The position numbers and the translations under genes are program-made. Positions 45,647-55,699 of a stretch of DNA of 64,000 nt are shown in pieces (positions within the stretch are counted from its first letter, which is position 1; each line of letters opens with the position of its first letter). Source of the DNA: Theobroma cacao (Eukaryota; Streptophyta; Magnoliopsida; Malvales; Malvaceae); NCBI RefSeq assembly GCF_000208745.1, contig NC_030852.1, forward strand, positions 14,290,705 through 14,354,704, in the 5' to 3' direction. Under the pieces are notes generated by a model. It was not told where the DNA came from. It was given only the letters and a program-made list of their open reading frames with translations, and did not search any database.

Positions 45647-48600
45647 TGTCATGACCCGAAACTCCCATCGGGCCCATGACAACCGTCGCGTCGTCCCGAT
45701 AGGCACTCATTACCCGGAATGTCGATCGAAACCCCGCAAGGCTTAGCATCAGCTTTCATATCTCTCCGGTGAGCAACAGTTATTAAATCTCGCATTTCAA
45801 GAAATTGTAAGTCGTTTCCAAGTCAAAACAATATAATATTATTTTTTGGCTCACAATGGCATTTTCGTCATTTTTTTTCAAAAATACCGAAACTCGCCAA
45901 AAACATGGTGTGTGGGTGAAAAACACATGTTTCATAATTAAAAGTAAATTTAGATGTCTAAAATAATTATTTGAAATGAAATTATAATTGTTTGAATAAA
46001 ATAATAATATTCAATAAAATATTTTATTTTCTAAAAAAAATAATATTTATAGAGAAATTTGTAATTAATTTCTGTAGTGTAAAAGCTAAATATATTCATA
46101 CATACTTTAAAGCATATAACTGAAGTATAAAATTACTTTTACAGTGACACGTGGGCCTCCAACCAAACCAATAAGGTGCAAGTCTGTGAACTTACAATTT
46201 TGTCAATGCAAGGCTAACTAAAGTCCTTGATGCAATCGGCTATCTACCGGCTATCCCGAGCCTGAAATGTGGAGAATTGAGGGTGGTGAGATTATAAAAT
46301 CCCAGTAAGTAAACAGATACCATCTAAACCATCTAAAGTCGAGTGAATGGAGACAAGTAAGATATTCCATTCCAGTATGTTTTTCATAACATCAATAATC
46401 AATTTACTCAAATAATCAACTTGGCTTATGTATTTCTTATAACTTTGCTCCTGCCAAAATCATTCCCGGGGATGCCTTGGCCTAGGCATCTGATTGAGAC
46501 CGCCAAGGCTGTTCAGTGTAATACACACATGAACATATTTTTACATTTGAAAATCTAGCCATGCCTTGGCGTTGGCTAAGTCTCACTCTCACGTGGTGGT
46601 CCACGTGAAGTGCACTCAAATCTTTACCTCCAGAGACACCCTCCACATGGCTCTCCGATCGAGGTAAGGTATATCAGATTCTGTGCCTCCTCTCTTAGGC
46701 TGGTCCACAGAACCTCCACTGCAGGAATTATGGATTATTTTATCTACCACCTGATTTATAAAATCTTTATCTACATGACATGGTAATTTATCGCAACCTA
46801 GCCTCTCAAGGTTGAATACACAGTACAAATAATTCTAACATCAAAAATCAGTTTAGCCATTCATGCTCATATATTGTCATAAGCCATTCAATTTAAAACC
46901 ATAAATTTACAACACATCGAGTGGTCTCCAATTACTCTATTTTCAAAACCATAATTCAATTTCAAGACAATTTATAAAATCATTTTATTTAAACACATTT
47001 TACTTATAAAACATAAAAAATTTACCATTTAACTCATTTTTCATAAAATCACAAAATCGGATAAAAACCACTCTAGATAATTAAGATGATAGTAAGGTTA
47101 CTCATAGTATCAAGCGTAGAAATACTCCTGGTCCCGGTCTTTGGTGTAATCTCTTTATCCTTATCAAATAGCTCACCACCTATACATCACACATGACACA
47201 AAATTCAATAATTTGTGTCAATTTGTCATAAACTATTTCGGGCCCTCTAAATCTAAATGAATGCATGGAATGCTCGATCAACCGCTTAAACACGATTTTG
47301 ACCTAATTCGGCCTATCACCCGATTAAATTACTAACGTGTCCAATTTAATCCCAAATTATCCATTTCTTTTCTAATACCTCAATTCACCAAACATTACTT
47401 AAATAACACCAATTTCAGCATCAAAACCCTCCCATTTCTTCATGGAAAAATTCGGCCATTATAGTGCACTAACACCATGATTTTTCTTACTTAATTTTCT
47501 CACCATTATTCATCATTTTCTAAGCCATTTCTCTTGAAATAATAACAATCCATCACCCACACACATCAAGGAAGATTCAGCCAATGAAGATTCATGGGGA
47601 AAATGGATTCTTTTCTTGTTGTTTTGCTTCTAAATATGCTAAACTAACCTTAATCACTAACATAACTTAAAATCAAACAATTCCAACATCATTTCTCTCA
47701 CCATACCCATTCGGCCTACCACTTATTCACTATGAAATCATGCTTCTCAACCATAGAAATAAGAAAATAAAGCATGGGTATTGTAAATANTATTGATCAA
47801 TATTAACCAAATGGGGCAAAAATCGTTTTATAAAAATTTCTGTTTAGTCTTCTAGTGGTAAAATTATCATTTTGCCCTTGTGCTCCAAAAATACCGAGAA
47901 TCACAATTTTTCACTACTAAACATCATTTTATACTCCAATAATCATAATTATATTTCATATAATTATTCTTGGTCAAATGTGATCAAATCTTCGCTAAAA
48001 ATCTTCGCTAAAAATCTCCATTTTATCATCAAATGGTAAAATGACCGTTTTGATTATAATAAAATAATCAAGCATGCCACGTGTCACATGCTATTGCCCC
48101 AATAATTTTTAACTTTTTGACTTTTTCTTCTTAATTTTCCACCACAAATATTCTAGTATTTATCCAATCCTACCACAATTAAAATCCCTTGGTCTTAACA
48201 AGTGCTGGGGCGAAAAATTTACCAATTTGCCCTCGGAACAAAAAAATTACGATTTTACCCCTATACTTCGAAATGTACCGAAATCACATTATTTATACTT
48301 TTCAACCTCAAATAACACTAATATTGATCAATATTAACCAAATGGGGCAAAAATCGTTTTATAAAAATTTCTGTTTAGTCTTCTAGTGGTAAAATTATCA
48401 TTTTGCCCTTGTGCTCCAAAAATACCGAGAATCACAATTTTTCACTACTAAACATCATTTTATACTCCAATAATCATAATTATATTTCATATAATTATTC
48501 TTGGTCAAATGTGATCAAATCTTCGCTAAAAATCTTCGCTAAAAATCTCCATTTTATCATCAAATGGTAAAATGACCGTTTTGATTATAATAAAATAATC

Positions 48601-51270
48601 AAGCATGCCACGTGTCACATGCTATTGCCCCAATAATTTTTAACTTTTTGACTTTTTCTTCTTAATTTTCCACCACAAATATTCTAGTATTTATCCAATC
48701 CTACCACAATTAAAATCCCTTGGTCTTAACAAGTGCTGGGGCGAAAAATTTACCAATTTGCCCTCGGAACAAAAAAATTACGATTTTACCCCTATACTTC
48801 GAAATGTACCGAAATCACATTATTTATACTTTTCAACCTCAAATAACACTAATATTGATCAATATTAACCAAATGGGGCAAAAATCGTTTTATAAAAATT
48901 TCTGTTTAGTCTTCTAGTGGTAAAATTATCATTTTGCCCTTGTGCTCCAAAAATACCGAGAATCACAATTTTTCACTACTAAACATCATTTTATACTCCA
49001 ATAATCATAATTATATTTCATATAATTATTCTTGGTCAAATGTGATCAAATCTTCGCTAAAAATCTTCGCTAAAAATCTCCATTTTATCATCAAATGGTA
49101 AAATGACCGTTTTGATTATAATAAAATAATCAAGCATGCCACGTGTCACATGCTATTGCCCCAATAATTTTTAACTTTTTGACTTTTTCTTCTTAATTTT
49201 CCACCACAAATATTCTAGTATTTATCCAATCCTACCACAATTAAAATCCCTTGGTCTTAACAAGTGCTGGGGCGAAAAATTTACCAATTTGCCCTCGGAA
49301 CAAAAAAATTACGATTTTACCCCTATACTTCGAAATGTACCGAAATCACATTATTTATACTTTTCAACCTCAAATAACACTAATATTGATCAATATTAAC
49401 CAAATGGGGCAAAAATCGTTTTATAAAAATTTCTGTTTAGTCTTCTAGTGGTAAAATTATCATTTTGCCCTTGTGCTCCAAAAATACCGAGAATCACAAT
49501 TTTTCACTACTAAACATCATTTTATACTCCAATAATCATAATTATATTTCATATAATTATTCTTGGTCAAATGTGATCAAATCTTCGCTAAAAATCTTCG
49601 CTAAAAATCTCCATTTTATCATCAAATGGTAAAATGACCGTTTTGATTATAATAAAATAATCAAGCATGCCACGTGTCACATGCTATTGCCCCAATAATT
49701 TTTAACTTTTTGACTTTTTCTTCTTAATTTTCCACCACAAATATTCTAGTATTTATCCAATCCTACCACAATTAAAATCCCTTGGTCTTAACAAGTGCTG
49801 GGGCGAAAAATTTACCAATTTGCCCTCGGAACAAAAAAATTACGATTTTACCCCTATACTTCGAAATGTACCGAAATCACATTATTTATACTTTTCAACC
49901 TCAAATAACACTAATATTGATCAATATTAACCAAATGGGGCAAAAATCGTTTTATAAAAATTTCTGTTTAGTCTTCTAGTGGTAAAATTATCATTTTGCC
50001 CTTGTGCTCCAAAAATACCGAGAATCACAATTTTTCACTACTAAACATCATTTTATACTCCAATAATCATAATTATATTTCATATAATTATTCTTGGTCA
50101 AATGTGATCAAATCTTCGCTAAAAATCTTCGCTAAAAATCTCCATTTTATCATCAAATGGTAAAATGACCGTTTTGATTATAATAAAATAATCAAGCATG
50201 CCACGTGTCACATGCTATTGCCCCAATTTTTTTTAACTTTTTGACTTTTTCTTCTTAATTTTCCACCACAAATATTCTAGTATTTATCGAATCCTACCAC
50301 AATTAAAATCCCTTGGTCTTAACAAGTGCTGGGGCGAAAAATTTACCAATTTGCCCTCGGAACAAAAAAATTACGATTTTACCCCTATACTTCGAAATGT
50401 ACCGAAATCACATTATTTATACTTTTCAACCTCAAATAACACTAATATTGATCAATATTAACCAAATGGGGCAAAAATCGTTTTATAAAAATTTCTGTTT
50501 AGTCTTCTAGTGGTAAAATTATCATTTTGCCCTTGTGCTCCAAAAATACCGAGAATCACAATTTTTCACTACTAAACATCATTTTATACTCCAATAATCA
50601 TAATTATATTTCATATAATTATTCTTGGTCAAATGTGATCAAATCTTCGCTAAAAATCTCCATTTTATCATCAAATGGTAAAATGACCGTTTTGTCCCTA
50701 ATCGGTCAATTTTCTTGATAGACTCCAAACTGGACTTTGAACTCTGAATCACTATTCTAAGCCATTCTGTGGGTTTTAGAATTTTCAAATTTCTCTTAGA
50801 ATTTCTATTTGAACTAGTTCAAGACTCGATTTAACTTAGTTATACCACTCGGTACAATACCGTCTTTTAATCGAGCTTGACAAGGCCTCACACACACATT
50901 TTCTCATATTTATCCATTTCTATGATGAATAAAATCCCTTTGTCTTGACAAGTGTCGGGGGTGAAAATTTACCGATTTGCCCCCGGGATGATAAAATTAC
51001 CATTTTACCCCTAGATAGTGAAAATTTCGGTTTAACTCTGAATTAATCTTCAAACTCCGAATCACCATTTTAAGTCATTCCTGAACTGTAAAATTTTGAA
51101 TTTCACCTTAAAATCCCTATTTAACCTAGTTCAAGGCTTAAATTAACTTTATTGTACATCAAGGTACAATACCTACTTTCTCGTCGATTTTTCAGGGCTT
51201 TCTTAGTATGTAAATATGCTATCCATCACATGTATGTCATGACAAGTATTTTATAAGGTCGGGCTTTACA
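45647..51270 (-). repeat. Family-F solo LTR copy G with internal tandem array
   Basis: 5624 bp, starting TGTCATGACC and ending GGGCTTTACA, flanked by a perfect CTATG duplication inside the RNase H frame. It is homologous to F (about 2.9 kb) in inverse orientation. The size difference comes from the 531-bp array at 47791-50694. Against F it lacks about 200 bp at the N (47790), including F's TATA-like CCTTATAAATTAGC region. No genuine proteins; the identical 65-codon frames once per repeat unit are by-products of the repeat. Confidence 0.9.
47791..50694. repeat. 531-bp tandem array, about 5.5 copies
   Basis: Unit starts are at 47791, 48322, 48853, 49384, 49915 and 50446 (partial). Copies 1-4 look identical. 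The fifth differs at a few bases, for example CCAATTTTTTTT at 50224 and ATCGAATCC at 50286. The last partial copy has one fewer CTTCGCTAAAAAT unit. A diverged single copy of the same LTR segment follows at about 50930-51030. An N at 47790 touches the first copy. Confidence 0.93.
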
Positions 51271-51275
51271 CTATG

Positions 51276-51538
51276 GGCTATTAATGCATAATATACCAAT
51301 ATACTGTGATAATAAAAATGCAATTAATATTTCAAAAAATCCTGTGCAGCATTCTAGGACTAAGCACATTGAGATTAGGCACCATTTTGTTAGAGACCAT
51401 GTAGTGAAATGTGATATTAAGATTGAATTTGTGAATACTTTGCATCAATTTACAGATATTTTTACCAAACCTCTAAATGAAGATAGATTTTGTGAAATTA
51501 AAAGGAATTTAGGAATGATTAGTCTACAGGAGTTGTGA
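51276..51538 (+). pseudogene. Sirevirus RNase H, 3' part
   Basis: It continues the RNase H frame after LTR G: IPIYCDNKNAINISKNPVQH, RTKHIEIRHHFVRDHV and DIFTKPLNEDRF, ending with a stop at 51536-51538. The motifs are well preserved. Confidence 0.92.
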
Positions 51539-51576
51539 GAAAATTTTTGGTTCACGTACATAAAACAGAATGCATT

Positions 51577-51608
51577 TAGTTGACTAAGGTGAATCTTAGT
51601 CGACTAAG
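51577..51608. repeat. Palindrome pair downstream of pol
   Basis: TTAGTTGACTAA (centre 51582.5) and TTAGTCGACTAA (centre 51602.5) lie exactly 20 bp apart, 39 bp after the pol stop. The LTR pair is thus repeated inside the element body. Confidence 0.88.
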
Positions 51609-51971
51609 AGTGTTCTGTTAGCATTAAATAGTAAAACTCAGTCAATAAAATGAAGAAGGAATAAAATAATGAAAAGAATGTGTTTACTAGGTGATAAAGA
51701 AAGGAGAAAAACTACCTAAGTGAATAACCAAAATTTAGAGGGAATTTTTGAAATTTTAAGCAAATGATATGAGGCAATATTTAAGGGGGAGGTGGACAGT
51801 TTTCTAAGAAGAAATAAAACTGCTGACAATTTCTCTCTCCCCTGAAAATTGATCATCTGAAAACTGAAGCCCATTTCCTCTACATTTTCTCCTCTAAAAT
51901 CAACTCTCATATAACTGAAACCTTTGCCACTTAGAATTTCAAAACCCCTATCAGAAATCTCTCAAATCGAA

Positions 51972-53939
51972 ATGGCAAAAACCTCTCAAAGCAAAGAAAA
52001 TATTGAAAAGAAGAAAGGAAAAGGCCACTGGAAGAAAGGTCAGAAGCATAAATGCAAAAAAAGAAATAGAAAATTGGGTCTGCTTCAATGATTGAGAAAT
52101 CTAGGAAATCACATAAAGAAAAGAAGCAGAAATCAAAGAAAAAGAAGGACAATGATACAACGCCCAAGAAAGGTACTACTTCTTCATCTAAATTCAGAAA
52201 TAAAATATGTGAAGAGAGGTTTAGGAAAATAGAGAATGCTTCTATCACTTACGAGAAATACATTGACTGGGAAAGTTTTAGTGAAAATCTAGAAATTTAG
52301 ACTAGTCTATCAAATTATTTTGATGAATTGAAACTGAAGGAGTATAGCACATTTAAGAATAGATCCTACAGTGCCAGCCTGGTGAAAGAATTGTATGCTA
52401 GTATAGCATTAGGAGAGGAAGAACTAGATGATTCTGATGACTACATTGAAAATGGACTAAATGTATTTTTGAATGGTAAAGAATTTGTGGTTACTGCTAA
52501 TGATCTTGGTAATTTGCTGAAAGTTGAATGTGAGGAGGGAGAGTTCGAATTCCCAGAGAAATATGACCCATCCTCTTTATGGGAAATCATTACTGGGAGA
52601 AAAGAGAAGTACTCATCAAAGAGCAATGCTAGTTTGATAACTAGTCCCCAAATAAGAATTTTGCACTACTTTGTTGCAGCAAATATCCATGGCAGAAGGG
52701 GGAGTTAAAGCTACATCAGCCTTCAGGATCTTTGGCTGATGGAACATGCTTTTAATGGGGTTGCTCTAAACCTAGGTAGATTCATGATTGAAAAGATGAA
52801 CGGAGCATGCAAGCTTGAGAAAAATAATCTGCCTTGTGGAAATGCTATCACACCTTTGTGCAAGAAAAGAGAGTCTGGGCCAAAAGATATGAACTGGACA
52901 TGGTAAATACCAGAGACCAAGCCATTTACTTTGGTAGTTTGTCCAAAATGGGGTACAAACTTGATGGAGAAAGATTCATTAAAACCCCCAAGGCTGGTCC
53001 AGGAAAAGAATCCACCCTACCTGCTCAACTAGAGGGAGTACCATCCCAATTCTCGAATGAGGTAATCTTCAATCTCCTTATGAGAATTGATGGAAAGCTC
53101 ACAGACCAAGGATCTAGAATGCAAAAAATTGAAGAGGAAATTGCTGAACTGGAAAATGAATTGAAAGGAAGAAGAAAAATGTCATCAGAACCTGCTGTTG
53201 CAGATACCTCTGAACACCGAGTATTGCACCAACACAGCAAGGTGTTGAGGGTTCAGCTTTGCAAGCAGAAGGATTTGCTTCTCATGGAGCAAGTTATGGT
53301 GTCCAAGCTGAAGGCTTCACTTGCAAAACTGCTAGCCCTGTCTTGCAGATAGAAGACTCTCACCCTGGTGTTGATCAACTAGCTAAGGCCCCCTCACCTG
53401 AACACCAAAGCAAAGATAAATCAGAACAAATAACAGAAGTGCTAGGTTCACCGAATGAAAATGCTCTTTCAGAACCTGAGAAATAGCAACCCTCCCCTTC
53501 AAATTCAGAAAAGGTATCCATTATGGATGTCTTCCACCAAATGGTTAAGGAAAAACAGGCTGAAAAGGAAGCTGCCAAGGTAGAAACTCAACAAGATACA
53601 TCTGCACCAGCCCCTAGAGTGAAAGCAAAATCTGGAAAAGGGAAAGAAAAAGTCACTACAGCCCCACAAACAAAGACAAAACCACCTACCAAAGGGAAGA
53701 AAAAATGGCAACAAAAACATCATTCCTCAAAAGAAAGAAGTCTTCTAGATTGGCAAAAAAGTCCAAGCCAGCAACAGCTTCTTCTCCACAATAACCACTT
53801 GAAGTGTCTGACACACCCTTACTTGATCCCCTTACCTAAGAATTACCTCCAAAATCCTCTCCTCAACCTCTCAATGTCAAGTACTACATTGATGATGAGT
53901 CATTTCCCTCATCCTCCTCAAAAGCTGATTAGGAATTAA
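51972..53939 (+). pseudogene. Sirevirus third ORF (env-like position), broken
   Basis: A start at 51972 opens a very lysine-rich N terminus and stops within about 40 codons. Open pieces in changing frames follow at 52088-52300, 52328-52708, 52834-53352 and 53523-53939. They contain an acidic globular part (YIENGLNVFLNGKEFVVTAN, LWEIITGRKEKY, RILHYFVAANIHGR), a predicted coiled coil near 53080-53170 (IEEEIAELENELKGRR), and a Lys/Ala-rich end. Position after pol and before the polypurine tract is where many Sireviruses carry an extra ORF, often called env-like. No signal peptide or membrane segment was seen, so an envelope function is not supported by the sequence. Confidence 0.65.
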
Positions 53940-54680
53940 TGATGACAAAAAGGGGGAAAAGTATGGCAGAACCTTAGGAGAAGAAGGAAGGAGAAGGAAC
54001 CAGAAAATTAATTAAAAAAAATGTTAGGATGGAGGTACCAGGAATTTAGGAAAGAAAGGAAGCAAAAATGAACCAAGGGCAATTTAGGAATATCAGTTGT
54101 TACTTTTGTTTTCCTCCTGTCTTTGCCCTATTGACAATTGAACACTTTAGTTTAATCTTGTGTTTATGTTTTGTGTGAAAAATGGGATGCTGATATGTTT
54201 ATATTCTGGATATTGACATATTGATGTTTGAATGCTTAAATTTGTCGATAAATTTCTATCATTTAAGTTTTTGTTGTTATCTCAATTCACTTAATGATAC
54301 TGATTTTGGGCTGATGGCATAGCATTGAGAATGAAATATGTTTGTGAATATGGATGGATAATAAGTATGATATATCTTATAAACATTGGTTGGTATAAGA
54401 AAAATCTGGCTTCTATGTTGTTTATGGTGTTATTTCCTTATCAGGTGTTTCTAGTTTTTAGAGACAAATATGTATAGTCTTCAGGCATTGTATGTTTCCT
54501 TTTCTTCGGTTACTTATGTCTTTATGACTGAGCAGCTATTATGCAAGGTCTTCCTTAGAATGACCCTCTACATTATTAATAAAAGGATTTCCATTGACCG
54601 AGAAAAAAAAAGAAAAGCTGAAAATTCAATGAATAAACTAATAATTGCAATTGAGAATCTTGTTAGTGCACCTTGACACA
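53940..54680 (+). other. Sirevirus 3' non-coding tail with polypurine tract
   Basis: ATGACAAAAAGGGGGAAAAG at 53942-53961 is the Sirevirus-type polypurine motif. A non-coding AT-rich tail follows, but no LTR homologous to 39983-41061 appears before the host gene. The element is therefore 3'-truncated; the exact break, about 54680, is uncertain. Confidence 0.6.
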
Positions 54681-54689
54681 TACTGTGCG

Positions 54690-55699
54690 CAACTCTGTTT
54701 ACTTAGGTGCGAATATTAAAATCACTTACAAAATTTGCCTACTTAAGCACCAATATCAGATCCCAAAGATGAATTTGGAAAAGAGGGATTTGAATTTAAT
54801 TTTTGAACAAAGTGTATATATACATATCATTAAATCAAATATTTGAACATAAAAAGAATCTTCATTTAATAGATTAAAAATTTAGTGTAATGTGTATCAG
54901 ACACAATTTCAGAACTTTATTTTTATTTTTTATTTTTGCATAATTTCAGAACCCTTTTGGTAAAAAAACACTAAAAAATAATTCAATTTTTTACTGAAAA
55001 TAAACCTAATTCAGTTAGCAATTTAGGATGTTTATTTGGAATTTGCAATATAAAAGTAACTTTATTTTCTTTGTAAGAAGTAGGTTTATGCTGCTCATAA
55101 TGAAGATGGGTGGATAAGTCACTAATGTGTAATGTACATCCCATAATTATCTACATATCAACATTTTCCCTTTTTTTAGGATGGATTGATGATTTGGTCC
55201 CTCTAACAAATTGGTAAATATCCATCTAGTAGGCCTGAAATTAAGCCAAGTTCTGAGTCTGATCCCGCAGTAAATCTCTCAAACAGCCTAAAAGGCAATG
55301 TCGTTTAGCGTCGGGACAACACTTGGTTGGAAAGTGCATGATAAACCGTTATTTCAGGTCCAAGGTTGCCCCAAGAACCTCAATTTCCTCAGAAACATTC
55401 TCTCATTTATAGCCAAATGAAACCCACCACCCAAATTTTTGAATCCTTAAACTGAACATAACCCTCCAGTTTCTTCTCTCTGTTCTTCTCCTTCCTCGTA
55501 CACAACCGAGAGCGAGAGAGGTCATGATCTTGGTCTGCTAAATGCCACCCAGGTCATGATCTTCCATCTCACCACCCTTTGAGCACAAAATTGTGATCTT
55601 CATTTCAATTTTTATCAATCCCAAAACCATCAGAGATAAGTCTAGGGCTAAGCTTACTTCTTTTTTGCTCTTCTTTCTCTGTATTTCAACTTTTAGGAG
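54690..55699 (+). promoter_or_regulatory. Probable promoter and 5' UTR of the MYOB-type gene
   Basis: About 1 kb of non-coding sequence between retrotransposon debris and the start codon. A possible TATA element (CATTTATAGCC near 55408) precedes a pyrimidine-rich stretch (55470-55500) that would fit the leader. An upstream ATG lies at 55523. No cis motif is claimed. Confidence 0.4.

Noticed and set aside
48189..50510. Five identical 65-codon open frames at 531-bp intervals
   Set aside because: They repeat with the array unit, have no start context, domain or codon signal, and lie in LTR sequence. They reflect the DNA repeat, not a gene family.
41000..54680. A functional retrotransposon
   Set aside because: Stops at gag codon 4, frameshifts between gag, protease and integrase, a split RNase H and no 3' LTR.
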